64,000 nt of DNA from Heligmosomoides polygyrus polygyrus (lineage: Eukaryota; Nematoda; Chromadorea; Rhabditida; Heligmosomidae), in the NCBI GenBank assembly GCA_947396885.1, contig OX377203.1, positions 4,526,001-4,590,000 of the forward strand, read 5' to 3'. The notes under the pieces are model-generated. The model ran no database searches, had not been told where the DNA came from, and worked only from the letters and a program-made list of their open reading frames with translations. This document shows, in pieces, positions 1 through 11,721 of the stretch. The translations under genes and the position numbers were made by a program. The first letter of the stretch is position 1, and each line of letters begins with the position of its first letter.

Positions 1-163
1 ATAGTATGGACAGCGATAGCGGTCTGCTCCTTGGAAGGCCTGTTCCAATGGTCGAGGGCATCATTCTCTGCGTTTACGGATAGGAACACCCTTCTTGACG
101 AGATCAAAAGTGCTGTTTTAGTGCTAAAGTTGCACTGGAGAAGCTCCAGCGGGCGTTTTCTAA

Positions 164-411
164 GGGCCTGCTCATACTTCTCGACAAAAGCGACACGTCG
201 CCCGTGCAAAACATGCAGATCGACTAAAACCGAGCAACCGTCGCCGAAATCTGTTCATACTGGAGCGCTGTTGTTTCGCTCTCGTCGCTGCTGTCGCCTG
301 TTCATACTCTGCGCCGGCGGCGGCGGCGACAAATGGAGTGTGGAGTACGTAATTACACCATAGTGCACTAGTGCTCGAAGGAAACGGTTCCTATCCGGCC
401 ATTGTTCAGAT
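164..411. mobile_element. GC-rich 'GTTCATACTTC' MITE (family G)
   Basis: Begins AGGGCCTGCTCATACTTC and contains the internal box GTGCAAAACATGCAGATCGA followed by an ACCGAGC, then repeated GTCGCTGCTGTCGCC strings. It ends with GTGGAGTACGTAATTACACC and a GAAACGGTTCC palindrome shared with the copy at 49436-49712. Related copies occur at 892, 17715, 25342, 26764, 38843, 49436, 50985, 58084 and 58626. Confidence 0.5.
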
Positions 412-891
412 CAAGCTAAGGCATGCCATTATACTTCTTTAATTGGGCCGCGTGGTCTAATCGATACTGATAATTCCCATTATGACTCTCCGCGCGGCTT
501 AGTCTAAACGAAGCCTAGGACACCCGGTTCCCATCCTGCATTCTATATACTGCTAAATTTAATTCCCACAACATCCTGTGATAGAATACCGTGGAGCAGT
601 TCTTCCAGCAATTCGCTCAAGATATTCAATCAGGCTTTATTGTGGGAGCTTCATTTCATGGACCAATCGTAATACAGGGTGGGGATCGGTTATTCCCACT
701 CCTATGGCTAATACTCCTACTGTAATCGGAGTGTTGTGGGCACTACAGAAAACCACCAATAGAGTGACGAAAACGACGCTAAAGAGCAAAGAAGCTACAT
801 GAAATTGAGGGAGTATAGCAAGGAGAACTTCTCAGCTGCTAATGTGCTCCGCGGCCAACTGCGTGACCCACAGCCAATCAGGGCCCACTAA
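412..891. other. Anonymous intergenic sequence
   Basis: No splice-bounded coding stretch, terminal inverted repeat or tandem repeat recognised. Only short open frames in random frames. Confidence 0.4.
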
Positions 892-1043
892 AGGGGCCTG
901 TTCATACTCCGCGACGGGAGCGGCAAAGCAAAACATGTCTATCGATTTTTCCCAGGCAACTGCTCGGCACTGATCGATACGTATCCTTCGCCCTGTTGCG
1001 CCCGCCTCTGCCGACGCTCCCGTCTCGAAGTATGAACCGGCCC
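892..1043. mobile_element. Family G MITE copy
   Basis: The ends GGGGCCTGTTCATACTCC and GAAGTATGAACCGGCCC are inverted repeats; the flanks are TAA and TTA, an imperfect 3-bp duplication. A second half-element follows to 1252, ending GACTATGAACAAGCCCTTA. Confidence 0.55.
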
Positions 1044-1761
1044 TTAGTGCGTTGTCCATTTTTCGTATGTGTTCTTTTCGTCTGCTCTTTGCTAAGCATT
1101 AGAAGAATTGAACCCGAACGTGCAAGCCTCGTAGAACTGTAGACTGCTCTCATAGCCTGCGACGAGATCGACTGATTGCTCGGCGCTAATCGATTCGTAT
1201 GTTTTGCATGAGCAACTCGGTCGCTGCTACGGTCACGGACTATGAACAAGCCCTTAGAGAGGCAGAAGATCCTTCACCGCAACGTTTCCGCACTTGAAAA
1301 GGTTTTCTCGTCGTTTTGATGGTGGATATCATTCCCCCACCATCCCCGTGTCCATTCTAGAATGGTCCTGGTCCATACACTGGTGACTAACATTGGTGCA
1401 ATATATTACTCGGAGAAAATGTTAATGAATTTTGTGAGAACGATCGCATAATATAACTATGTTGTAATGTATTATATTCTACAGTGTACCGCAGGAAGGT
1501 TTTGTCAATGCTTTTATATTGTCCTATTGCTAACAATTGATTTGCAAAGATATTGATCGAGACAGAATAAAGATGTGTCGTATACTGTCCTCGAACTTTT
1601 TTAAGTGGCGAGGCATTCGAAGCGTTTGGCTTGCTTTCGCTGATACTCTGTGCCCTATTTACGCCATTTTCACGTCGAATCGGAAGATAACCGAAGGTTT
1701 TCCATTGCTGAAGATTCTTTAGTGCTAACATTTTCGTTTTTAAAGCTTATTATATACAGTT

Positions 1762-2683
1762 ACAGCTTTCGAAAGAGAATGATTTGCTCTATCAGAACTG
1801 TATTGCATTTCTTTTTTCACCCTGAATTTTGTCAGTTTTTAGGCCGTTGAAGTGAAAAGTGAAAAAGTGGCCATCTGCGCAGTTGTTCCCTCCGCTTAGG
1901 TTTGGAGTACTACAAGAATATGTGCCGGTCCTATTTTCTCACTTGTCCTTTATTGATTTTTAGGCCATCAAATTGGAACATCCGAAGGAGGTTTATTCTT
2001 ACCGACAGCTCCTTCTCTGTGGTAGGACTTTTCTGCTCGTTGTTATATGTTGGTCGAAAGAGAATGTCTTGCTCAATGCGAATTTGTGTCGAGTTTATCG
2101 GCTCATGCTGATTTCTGCCGGGTATCAACAAAATCCCAAAAAGGGAAAAATAATCTTCACCAACAAGTCCGCCTTGTTCAGTTGTTGATATTCGACAGAA
2201 ATCAGCATGAACCAATAAAAGCGACACAAATTCTTATTGAGCAATACATCCCCTTCCGAACGACATACAACGCCTAGCAAAAAAGTCCAACCACAGAAAG
2301 GAGCTGTCGGAAAAAGTCGGACGTCCCAATTCGATGGCCTAAAAATCAATAAAGGACAAGTGAGCAAATAGCACTAACACATATTCTTGTAGTACAGAAC
2401 ATTGTCTTCCTGCGAAACATCGTCTTGTGTTTGCTATGAAAATCTGCGCAAGAAATTGCAACATAAGCGGAGAGAACAACTGCGCAGATGGCCACTTTTT
2501 TCCCTTTTCACTTAAACGACCTGAAAATTGACAAAATTCCGAATGAAAAAAGAAATGCAGTACATATTCTGATAGAGCAAATCATTCTCTTTCGAAAGCT
2601 ATGCAGCGCTATGCAAGAGACCGGCGGCGAAATCCGTAATGAACCGTTGAAAAAAAACGGAGGGGACTTATGGGACAACCTAA
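1762..2683. mobile_element. Foldback with mariner-like end, left terminus lost (family B)
   Basis: Homologous to the complete copies at 8758-9816 and 36094-37271. The right end is TTATGGGACAACCTAA followed by TA. The left terminus is missing and the sequence joins the arm at CAGCTTTCGAAAGAG. The long open frames here are arms of the palindrome, not genes. Confidence 0.6.
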
Positions 2684-2689
2684 TAGTTT

Positions 2690-3245
2690 TGATCGAGTAC
2701 GCGAGTCAACCACACACCGACAGAGCTGTTACCAGTTTATCCACAAACCTGAACTTGGGTAATTAAGCCACAAATAAGACAGCACATTCACCACAGAAAC
2801 TATAATCTCAAATACAAAAGGGAAACGTAATAAATGGCAAATTTTCTTGTTATGAGATGTGTGTTTTCAGTGAGATTCAAATAGACTGACGATGAGAGGT
2901 CTGCGTCAATTAATTACTACCGAAATAGGCGTTAAAAATAGAGGATGAAATGTATGGGAACGGGTGCGGGCGCAGGGGACAGGGAGTCGTCGCCGCCACT
3001 CGCGACCATGAACTGGTCGGGTATTGTTCCGAGGGCGGAGCATCAGCTTCTGCGTCTGTGTTGCCCTTTGACCGAGCTCCGCTACCAAAAAGGGCAGATC
3101 ACTGCATAGCAGCGATACGTGCCATGAATAGTATTGAACGTCGCGAAGTGTTGTGCGAGTGCATGGCTCAATCTGTTCGCCCACCATTTTAAGACGATTT
3201 TGACACCAAATTGTTATTCGCACCTCGAAGTGTGCACGACTTCAT
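2690..3245. other. Anonymous sequence downstream of the putative terminal exon
   Basis: No repeat family or coding exon recognised. It would hold the 3' UTR of the minus-strand gene if the exon at 3246-3286 is real. Confidence 0.3.
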
Positions 3246-3286
3246 TTAAAAGAGGCTGACTTGGATTTCAAGTGCTCTTTCCCTAT
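3246..3286 (-). CDS. Possible terminal exon of the minus-strand gene
   Basis: The acceptor GCTTCAG ends at 3287. In phase 1 it reads RERALEIQVSLF followed by TAA at 3248-3246. The phase fits the 4589 exon and would close the reading frame. No AATAAA was seen nearby. This is the weakest exon of the model. Confidence 0.3.
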
Positions 3287-3594
3287 CTGAAGCGGTCGTG
3301 GTATGTAAAGTGTAGAAGTTGGTGAGTCTGATCACTGAGGCAATATAGCCTCGAGCACTTGCATTTCACGTGGTCGTCAATACTATGCGCTTGGATACCT
3401 GGAGTGCCAAAATGATCCAGTGGGCCCAAGCTCGATATCAGGGCTTATCGTGACGTCGTGTCATGCCGTCAACGAGCTCTAGACATCCCGTAGTATGTGA
3501 AAAATTGCGTTAAACGTCAGGGCTATTCGCTGTTCACCGTAGAGAGGCTCCCAATGTGAGAGAATAGCTTGAAAACGAGCTGTAGAACTTGTCG

Positions 3595-3742
3595 CTAATG
3601 TGGTCCGCATGCAGAGACGTGAACACGCACCAACCAATCAGCGCACCGAACACTGCACACGCTCTCTCTGAATGACACTCGTCCGTTCGATGCGACCTAA
3701 TTGGTCTGGTGCTCGTACTGTTTTCCCATGTAGGCCACATTA
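3595..3742. mobile_element. Small MITE with GTGGCCTACATG ends (family H)
   Basis: The left end is GTCGCTAATGTGGTCCGCAT and the right end CATGTAGGCCACATTAAGGA. Other copies lie at 4200-4291 and 18943-19109. Interiors of 60-140 bp are not conserved between copies, although CCAATCA occurs in more than one. Confidence 0.5.
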
Positions 3743-4199
3743 AGGACAAGTGGAACTCAGGCGATATAGCGATGGCAGTCCTTTCTAGGAATAGCCTCTG
3801 CGACAGCATAAATGAAAAATTGTACTTCCAAAGGGTTACTTATTGGGTTACTGATGTAAAACCTGCAAAATAGGATGCATCCTAGTGGGGGGGGGGAAGT
3901 TGGGGTAGTGCTAGAAAAGCAATTCAAACGGAAAACCCCAAACGCTCTTTATTCGTAGTTCGTATTAGTTCTCAATCAGAAAAGTGTCCACTTCCCCTTA
4001 ATAGGATAAGTCCTACAAGTGACAACCTCAGACAAACTATACAATCGGTGAATCATTCAAAAATCGATAAACGGAATCGATAATCTATCTATAAACGTGC
4101 CAGGTCGCTGAACTTCAGATCAGGTGAAACTTCCAGTGCTGCAGACGTTACTGCATCTGTAATTGGTGTAGTTGTTTGAAGGTTGTAGTTCATGTCTTT

Positions 4200-4291
4200 A
4201 ATGTGGCCTACATGAAAATAATGCGAAATGCAGCGCGCAACAGCCGTTCTGATTAGTCTGGTGCATCCTTTCTACCCATGTAGGCCACATT
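4200..4291. mobile_element. Family H MITE, 92 bp
   Basis: Bounded by AATGTGGCCTACATG and its inverse CATGTAGGCCACATT. This is the shortest copy of the family. Confidence 0.55.
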
Positions 4292-4507
4292 TACGACTAG
4301 TACCGATTTAAGCTGTCGTTGGATGATAGTGCGGATCTGTCCCAGAGTGAGGAGGAGGGTGAGGGCTCTTTGCTCCAGCTGACTGACAACAGCGGCAGGC
4401 GAATTCAACGTTAACGACGACACACTATGACAGCGCCCTTCTTTTTCCTCGAAGTTTCGAAGCCCAAAAAAGACCAACATGTTTTGTTCGGTCGTTTTTC
4501 TAGCCAT
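4253..4507 (-). pseudogene. Coding-like frame inside a family C element
   Basis: 85 codons open on the minus strand. They contain an amphipathic stretch, SPAAVVSQLEQRALTLLLTL then GQIRTIIQRQ, with coding-like codon use. It lies between the inverted ends of a family C element and overlaps a family H MITE at its 3' end. It may be a host exon captured by the element or chance. Its phases do not fit the neighbouring minus-strand exons. Confidence 0.22.
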
Positions 4508-4588
4508 GACCTCCTCCGACTAGGATAGATCCGATGTGCCTACTCCTTTCATGATTGAGCTTTTTCTTTTGAATGTTTAGGCAAATAC

Positions 4589-4641
4589 CTTCAGAATCCT
4601 GTTCCTTTTTGAGTGGTGTCGTCGTTATCGGCTTTGGTGAG
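4589..4641 (-). CDS. Probable small exon of the same minus-strand gene
   Basis: The acceptor GAATTTCAG ends at 4642 and the donor GAAG/GTATTT begins at 4588. Only phase 2 is open, and that is the phase the 8595 exon requires. It reads SPKPITTTPLKKEQDSE, including another K-x-E motif (LKKE). It is short, so chance cannot be excluded. Confidence 0.4.
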
Positions 4642-4649
4642 CTGAAATT

Positions 4650-5510
4650 CGTAGTGTTCGACTAATGTAGTGGGTTCGTATACTGTTCAAGTATCATATG
4701 AAGGTCGTATTTCAAAAAAATCTTTAAAAATCGCTCTTTAAGCACTCCTGGGATTGTGAAGGAACAATCTGCATTGTTATGAAGGCCAATTAGCCCCGAA
4801 GTTTGCCATACATGGAGCTAAGATCGGAATATGGAATGCAATGGCTTATTCCAGACTGTTGAATACCCCCGACTCCTGGCCTTCATCTTTATCCCCTACG
4901 CACCGTTCATAGACTGCGACAGATGCGATGAGAAGTCGTGGGAAGCACACGAATCGATCAATATCAATCGATTCGCAGGGCAACAATCGATTTGCAGTCG
5001 CTCTTGTCGGTCGCGGACTATGAACAGGCACTTATATCGAATTTAATACTTTCGCCAAACGGTGCGCCATTATGAAACAATGACACGCTGTGAAGACAAA
5101 AACACAGAAAATATCGACCACCTATGCCGCCTAATCGATACTGCTGGCTTTCATAACTCAATGCCGTCCGCTGGCTGAACTATTCGGTTGTAGGGAGAGT
5201 TCCCGCCGTTTTTGAATGTGCACTATTTTTACAAGAATGCAGTCTTAAGCGGGATTTATTCCGCAGCCTCGCGGCGAAGTACTATTCAAGCTAACAATAT
5301 CGATTGGGCAGCGCGTTCAATCGATATAGGTAGCTTTGAAACGTCGCTCCACGGGGCGACTAAAAAATACGTCCCGCAATATTTGTTCCGTAAATCCTGC
5401 GATCAGATATTCTTCTGCAAAGAAGAATTGGTTGAAATGCTATTGATAGTCATTCTTAAGACCCGTACAGCATGAAGATAACTCAAGATAGCAGACGCTG
5501 CATACGAGGT
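4650..5510. other. Repeat debris with no gene recognised
   Basis: Contains a family G terminus near 5015-5036 (GCGGACTATGAACAGGC) and, at 5240-5350, a stretch with ATCGAT-rich sequence related to 22440-22560. No exon or complete element is seen. Confidence 0.35.
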
Positions 5511-5518
5511 GGCTGTAG

Positions 5519-5655
5519 AGTTCTGGCATTTTTTTCTGCGCTCTTCTGACCTTGAAATTGAGGTTTTCTGTTATTCTGTCGCTTGAAAAATAGAAACAAC
5601 AAAAAACCTCAATTTCAAGGTCAGAAGTAGTGCAGAAAAAATGCCAGAATCGCGC
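5519..5655. repeat. Inverted repeat abutting the Tc1-like remnant
   Basis: Arms of about 50 bp (GGCATTTTTTTCTGC...CTTCTGACCTTGAAATTGAG and the inverse) are separated by about 35 bp. The right arm contains the ATG of the transposase remnant, so the 5' end of that element has been duplicated in inverse. Confidence 0.65.
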
Positions 5656-6680
5656 AATTTTGATCTGGAATGTGTTGCTACAGTTCTTCTGTTTTCAGCT
5701 GCGTTTCCGTTATGTTTCATGAAAGTCCACGTGTCACCATCGTCGAGTTGCACAAGACGAGAATGAAGCCCTTGGACATAGATCGGACAACCGGCTTCAA
5801 ACAAAGGGCCGTCTACAAGATTGTAAGACGCTACAAGGAGACTGGCAGAACCTCGGATCGTCCCCGCAGCGGTCGTCCCACCACAGCGACAACACCGGAG
5901 AACATCAGCAAGCCCGTTTTCGCATTCTCCGCATTTCTGAGGCATCTATGAACATGATGGCTACGGATCTTAGGATCAGTAGAGGACGAGTCAACATATA
6001 GCCAGGAGGAAGCTGGGGTTACGCAGCTAGAAAGTCGCTCGTATTCATTTCCTCAATGAAGCGATGAAAACTGAGAGCTTGTGGAAATGCAGGTGAAGAC
6101 GTCGGTTGGTCACCGGTGGTCACTTGTCGAGGATGCTGTTCAACGACGAGAAGATTTTCAAGGTCCAGACGGTTCACAACCGTCAGAATCACCGGCAGCT
6201 GCTCAAGGAGGGTCAGCAGAAGACGGCCGTAAGGACATTTCGAAGCCTTGGTTATGGTGTGGGTGAGGATATGCTCTACAGAAAAGGCGCCACTGGTCTT
6301 CAGCTCAACGTCAAAATCAACGCTGCCAGGGACCAGCAATATGTCCGTGGGCGACGTGCCATTTTGGCGAAACCGGGTTTTCTTTTCAACAGGACTGGGC
6401 ACCAGCACATTCCGGCAAATCCACGATTGCTGTTTGCGAGAGCTCTTCTCAGGCTTTTGGAGCAAGGACATCTGACCATCCAACCCGACTGATCTCAACC
6501 CGATGGATATTCGGTGTGGTCAGTCAGAGAGCAGAAGATCTCTACTACAAGATACGCCACTGTGGAGCAGCTGAAAGCGGCGTTGGTGCGATCCTTGGAC
6601 AAGACTACAGCGGATCAGGATGCGACCATCGTTAGCGACTTCCCAAAGCGACTGCGAAAATCTGAAATACTTTAGGGTTC
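5640..6680 (+). pseudogene. Tc1-like transposase, decayed
   Basis: Readable in pieces across three frames. It has an N-terminal helix-turn-helix (GFKQRAVYKIVRRYKETG then RPRSGRPTTATTPENI), a second HTH-like piece (MATDLRISRGRV), the first catalytic region LFNDEKIFKVQTVHNRQNHR, and a C-terminal region with SFWSKD/NPMDI-like words and FPKRLRKS. Multiple frameshifts and stops are present, and the expected second aspartate region is not intact. No right terminal repeat was found, so the element is dead and old. Confidence 0.7.
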
Positions 6681-6856
6681 CCGGTGCGTCACTATGTTTA
6701 TATTGGATCGGCCGATCGATCGATATCGATTGACGTGAAAATTATGGCCATTGAATGGACTTCTCAACAGACGTGCTTATAACTCTCGACTTCCGAAGCT
6801 GAGCTGCTTATTGAGCAAAGGGCCGATATGATTCCCCTTCCAATCCACGGAGATGG

Positions 6857-7074
6857 CGAACCGTCCGTCATAGGAATGCCCGGTGAGATCGCTCAGGCGT
6901 CTCAACGAGAATCCTATAACGAATGGTGTCTCGTCCAAACCGTCAGTCGTAGGAATGCCCGGTGAGAATCCAAAGACGTCTCAACGAGAATCCTACAACG
7001 GATAGCAGCGATGACCTTAGTAGTCGTCGTAGTAGCCGGAGTAGCCGTTGCAGTAGTAGTAGTACAGCAGTAGA
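6857..7074. repeat. Short direct repeat and GTAGTC microsatellite
   Basis: A unit of about 81 bp beginning AACCGTCCGTCATAGGAATG occurs twice (6857 and 6938). It is followed by a degenerate GTA/GTC-rich run at 7018-7074. Confidence 0.55.
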
Positions 7075-7384
7075 CCAGGTGACGAATCCAGACGAATGAC
7101 ACTGTGCTGCAGGAACCGAGCGCCTTTTATGTGATGCCGGACAGGTCTCCCGCCACATACGGTGAAGGCGGCAGATGCCGACGGCGACGCCCCGCTGGAG
7201 ATTTCCCACCTCAGTTCCGCCGAATCTCCAAGGTGTGACCTAATTAACTCGCTGAGGCCCTAGAGTGATAGGGTCATAGGTCGACCGACGGCCTTCATGT
7301 CCGCTTCCGACCTCTTCTTTTATTATTATTAAGCGCTATGGAATCAGTATCAGCAGCGATGTGCATTGAGCAGACGTTGGTCCT

Positions 7385-8105
7385 CCCTTAGTGAAGCGGT
7401 CCCCCATTACTGGTACTGGTCCCCCTCAATGATGTACCCTTCGCGGACAACGTCTTCGGCACACCTTCTGAATCTCCAGGCAAATTGGACGAGCACGTCT
7501 ACCTGAATCCCCAAACACGTTGAGCGAAGTCTTTGGCACGTCTTCTGAGTCTCAGGCATGTTATGCGACGTATTCCGCACGTCTTCCGAATCCCCTGGCA
7601 CGTAGAAGAAGTCTGGGTATTTTCCGCTATTTTCGCACCATTATCGATTGACGGAACGTACTTCAGATTCGTGTTCAGCGACCTCGTTTACCTCCAGGGC
7701 TAAAGTTTCGGACCGCCTGAACGACATCCACAAAAAATCGATAGTTTGATCAGTATCGATTGATGGCGATCGATTCTCCAAAAACGAACCTCAGAATTGT
7801 GTTCAGCGACCGCGATTGCCCCAGGGCTGAAGTTTCCAGGCAGGTAGAAGACGTCTGGGTGTTTTCCGCTATTTTCCCACACCGTAATTTGATCAATATC
7901 GATTGATGGCGATCGATTCTTCAAAAACGAACTTGAGATTTGTGTTCAGCGACCTCGATTGCCTTAGGGCTGAAGGTCCAGGTAGGTAGAGGACGTCTGG
8001 GTATTTTTCGCTATTTTCGCGAAGTAATTTCCCCCTATTTTCCCCCGAATTTTCCCCCCGTTTTATGACTAATTTCTGCGGAGGCGTCGATCGATAGTAT
8101 GACTC
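7385..8105 (-). repeat. Family I element, tandem units of about 130 bp (copy 1)
   Basis: Several degenerate units each contain CCAGGGCTGAAGTTTCC, AGACGTCTGGGTATTTTCCG, a GATCGATT/ATCGATTGATGG segment and a TTTTCCGCTATTTTC string. The same units lie in the opposite orientation at 34905-35803. Both copies end at ATAGTATGACTCA next to a GCGTTAT. Confidence 0.55.
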
Positions 8106-8594
8106 ACCACTTAGCGCGTTATCGTAGAGTATGATAGTTTTTGGTTAACAAATACGCACTGAACATTAAACACCTCCCAAATAAAAGCGTAGTGGTATGT
8201 GATCAAGAAAGATGCTCTTCTTTTTTCTCGAAAATTCAGAACTCGGTTATCACGATAAATTGTGTAAAAATAAATAAAACGGCGAGTGCATGGCGCGATT
8301 TCTAGCGAAAGCAGACAGCATTCTTTAGATTGTGAATGGCTTGGGAGCATTTTTTGGCTGTAGAGCTACGATGTTGTCATGAGAGTAAATTCTGGCGGAC
8401 GGATAACTATGGTAAAATTTCTATGCCGTGCTATTGCTATGCTATATTTCTGAATAGTTTCAATCATTTTTCCAGAGAACGGAAATCGGAAAAAATGCCC
8501 AAAATGGCCAGAAAATCAGAAAACTATAGTTAAGCCAACCCTGACCGCAGCAGCGAGTTGCCTGAAACTCAATCAGATGGCGGTTGTAACTCAC

Positions 8595-8667
8595 CAGTAG
8601 GTGTAGTCAGCGTCCAACTCAGCGAGCGCCGTCGAAAAATCTTCTGAGAACGCGTCGAACTTACCGA
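8595..8667 (-). CDS. Downstream exon of the same minus-strand gene
   Basis: The acceptor CCTTTTCAG ends at 8668 and the donor TG/GTGAGT begins at 8594; both are strong. In phase 1 it reads GKFDAFSEDFSTALAELD then ADYTY, ending in phase 2. It lies directly beside a 1-kb foldback element (from 8758). Assignment to the SNAPC1-like gene rests on strand and phase only. Confidence 0.5.
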
Positions 8668-8757
8668 CTGAAAAGGTGTGTTTGTGCCGAGTTATAGACA
8701 GAGTTTTTTCGCTTCTTCAAGTTCGTGACGACAGCGGCTAGCCGCCCGGGGAATATA

Positions 8758-9816
8758 TTAGGTTGTCCCATAAGTCTTCGCCGGTTTTTTCAACGATTCA
8801 CTGCAGATTTCGCCGGTGGTCTCTTGCATAGCGCTGCATAGCTTTCGAAAGAGAATGATTTGCTCTATCAGAACGCGTATTGCATTTCTTTTTTCATCAT
8901 GAATTTTGTCAATTTTTAGGTCGTTGAAGTGAAAAGTGTAAAAGTGAAAAAGTAGCCATTTGCGCGCTTGTTCTCTCCGCTTAGGTTTGTAATTTTTTGC
9001 GCAGTTTTTTCGAGCATTTGGAAGACAATGTTCTGTGTTACAAGAATATGTGTTAGTGCTATTTGCTCATTTGTCCTTTATTGATTTTTAGGCCATCAAA
9101 TTGGGACGTCCGAAGGAGGATGGTTATTTTTGCCGACAGCTCCTCCTCTGTGTTTGGACTTTTTGGGTTGGTGTTATATGTCATTCGAAAGAGAACGTCT
9201 TGCCTATAAGAATATGTGTCGCGTTTATTGATTTCTATTGAATATCAACAAAATGCCAAAAAGAGAAAAATCGTCTTCACCAACAACTCCTTCTCTTTCT
9301 TCAGTTGTTGATATTCGACAAAAATCAGCGGGAGCCAATAAGCCAATAAACGCGACACAAATTCTTACTGAGCAAGATATTCTCTTCCAAACGACATATA
9401 ACACCAAGCAAAAAAGTCCAACCACAGAACCGGAGTTTTGGTAAAAATTCTGAGGGAAAGTCGGAATTCCCAATTTGATGGCCTAAAAATCAATAATGGA
9501 CAAGTGGGAAAATAGGACCAACACATATTCTTGTAAAACTGAACACTGTCTTCCAAATTCTATAAAAAACTGCGCAAGAAATTGCAAACCTAAGCGGAGA
9601 GAACAAGTGCGCAAATGGCTACTTTTTCACTTTTCACTTTTCACTTCAACGACCTAAAAATTGACAAAATTCAGGATGAAAAAGAAATGCAATACATGGT
9701 CTGATGGAGAAAATCATTCTCTTTCGAATGCTATGCAGCGCTATGCAAGAGACCGCCGACTAAATCTGCAGTGAATCGTTGAAAAAAAAACGGCGGGGAC
9801 TTATGGGACAACCTAA
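8758..9816. mobile_element. Foldback with mariner-like TIRs, complete (family B)
   Basis: TTAGGTTGTCCCATAAGTC at the left and its inverse ending CAACCTAA at the right, flanked by TA on both sides. The arms are about 500 bp inverted repeats, so the whole 1,059 bp can fold into a hairpin. No transposase is present; the open frames are shadows of the arms. The ends resemble mariner termini, which suggests mobilisation by a mariner transposase (inference). Confidence 0.75.
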
Positions 9817-9829
9817 TATTCTAGTCAGT

Positions 9830-10240
9830 TCATGCCAAAACGGACAGTTTTTAAACCATATCGGTACGCAAAAAGTCTAAACTTGAAAAGTGTCAATTTT
9901 TACGTGAAAATAGTGCATATTCTACAATGTTACTTGTACATCTGGTCCGGTGTCGATGCGGATAATTCGAATGCGTCATTTTACCCAAACCCGGAGAACT
10001 AGACCATTCGGAAAATCCACATTTTTAAAGACGGCTCCTTGATGTTTCAGAAAAGGGTGATTTTCATCAAACGGGGTTTTCGGATGATTGAGATAACTGT
10101 GAATTTTATTCCGATCGAATATCGGATATTCCAATCGAATAAGATGTCGGATTTTTGCATAAAAATCAGTTATCAATTCCGTTCTTGTAAAAGCCGTCCT
10201 TATCTGAGTCATCCGAAGATCGGGTTCTTCAAAAATGCCA
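9830..10240. other. AT-rich intergenic sequence
   Basis: A degenerate family J arm fragment (TGAAAAGTGTCAATTTTTACG, minus one base) is present near 9888. Nothing else recognised. Confidence 0.3.
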
Positions 10241-10289
10241 TTAACTGAATAACTCAGCTGTGATTTGAGTATAGTGACGTATACGAATT

Positions 10290-11640
10290 ATTTGAATCGA
10301 TTCAGATCCAATGTGTAGCAGCATAGCAACATTGTTAAGTAACGTAGCTAATGGTCTCTTATGATCTCTCGGGAGCCATTCTGTGACACGGAGACTCCAT
10401 CTATCGTCCTTTCGTCGAAGCAGGTGTCCGGCCCAGCGATATTTGGACTTCTTCATGTACTGCAGCGGGTCTGCTAATTGCGACTTCTCCCGTAGCTCCG
10501 AGCTTCGTAGGCCTTCTTGCCATTGCTGACGAAGGCGTGTCCTTAGAAGACATCTCTCCAGTGCACGATGCGTAGTTTGCATCGCTCTGGCGATTGTCTT
10601 GTTGTCGGGCCAGGTTTCCGTCGCGTAGCACATCGCAGGCAGTACAGAGGCGTTGAATATCGAGGCCCTGAGGCCGGCATCCTTGACCTGATCGGTGACT
10701 TCGCGAATTGAACTGAAGGCTGCCCATGATGCGCGTCTCCTGCGGGCGATTTCAGGAGCGAGGTCGTTATCCATGTTCTGCTCTCTTCCCAGATAGACGT
10801 AGGAGTCGACCTGTTGTAGAGCGATTCCATTTAACCTTACGAGTCCCGTGTCACACCACTGGTTGACCATAAACTGCGTTTTGGACATATTCATGTCCAC
10901 TCCAATCTTCATACCTGCCACATTGAGCTCGTTCAGCATTTCCTCGACTTCTGCCGTGCTGGTAGAGATGAGAACAATATCGTCGGCGAAGCGAAGGTTG
11001 CTGATCCGTTTATCGTCGACAAGGTAGCCTTTATCGTCCCAGTTCAAGTCCTTCATGGCATCCTGGAGTGCCGCTGTGAATAGCTCAGGAGAATCGTGTC
11101 TCCCTGCCCTACTCCTTTCCCGATAGGAATTTTAAGCTTTCGATCGAACAGCTGGATGGTAGTCGATGTGTTCGAGAAGCACTCGTCGAGAAGTCGGATG
11201 CAGGGCGATGGTATACCAGCGTGCACAAGGGCGTTCAAAACGGCGTTGATTTCCACAGAGTCGAACGCTTTCCGATGATCCACGAAGACAAGAACAAGTG
11301 CGAGGTGGTATTCGCGGCTCCTCTCGATGAGCTGTGAGACAGTCTGAATATGGTCCGTGCAGGAGAAATCCTTGCGAAACCCTGCCTGCTCCACTGGCTG
11401 ATACTCATCCAAGCAACGCTCCATACGATTGAGCAGTATCTTGGTGAAGATCTTGTGCACAACCGAGAGAAGACTGAGGGGTCGATAGTTGTTGATATCC
11501 TCCTGCTGACCTTTTTTAGACCATAAGAGACTACTGGGACGACCGCCAACGCGATGGGCAGACTCATTCTCAAGATCTTTCAGAGAGCGGAGTCTGCCTC
11601 ACTGGATGCAAGCAGCCAGAGATCGAGCGGTCTGGAAGAG
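10290..11640 (-). pseudogene. RTE-like non-LTR retrotransposon, RT fragment
   Basis: Minus-strand reverse transcriptase in two main frames. The upstream block (11460-11053) carries VEQAGFRKDFSCTDHIQTV, VFVDHRKAFDSVE and PIGKGVGQGD. The downstream block (11056-10241) carries the catalytic LRFADDIVLIS, then MNMSKTQFMVN, YVYLGR and the RTE-type tail SKYRWAGHLLRRKDDRW. There is a frameshift near 11055. It is 5'-truncated near 11640, without endonuclease, and no clear 3' repeat tail was seen. Confidence 0.85.
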
Positions 11641-11721
11641 TTATGGTCCCCGCTGAGAAGACCTCCAGCCGACAAAAGGACCATCAAAGTTCAAAGTAAA
11701 GTAACATAACTAATAAATAGA

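Larger units (their letters stand above)
3872..4533. mobile_element. G-run-ended element (family C) with nested family H MITE
   Basis: The left end is GGATGCATCCTAGTGGGGGG and the right end CCGACTAGGATAGATCC, the terminal signature seen in complete form at 56395-56865. A 92-bp family H MITE (4200-4291) lies inside. A coding-like minus-strand frame (4507-4253) is also inside and may be captured sequence. Confidence 0.5.
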
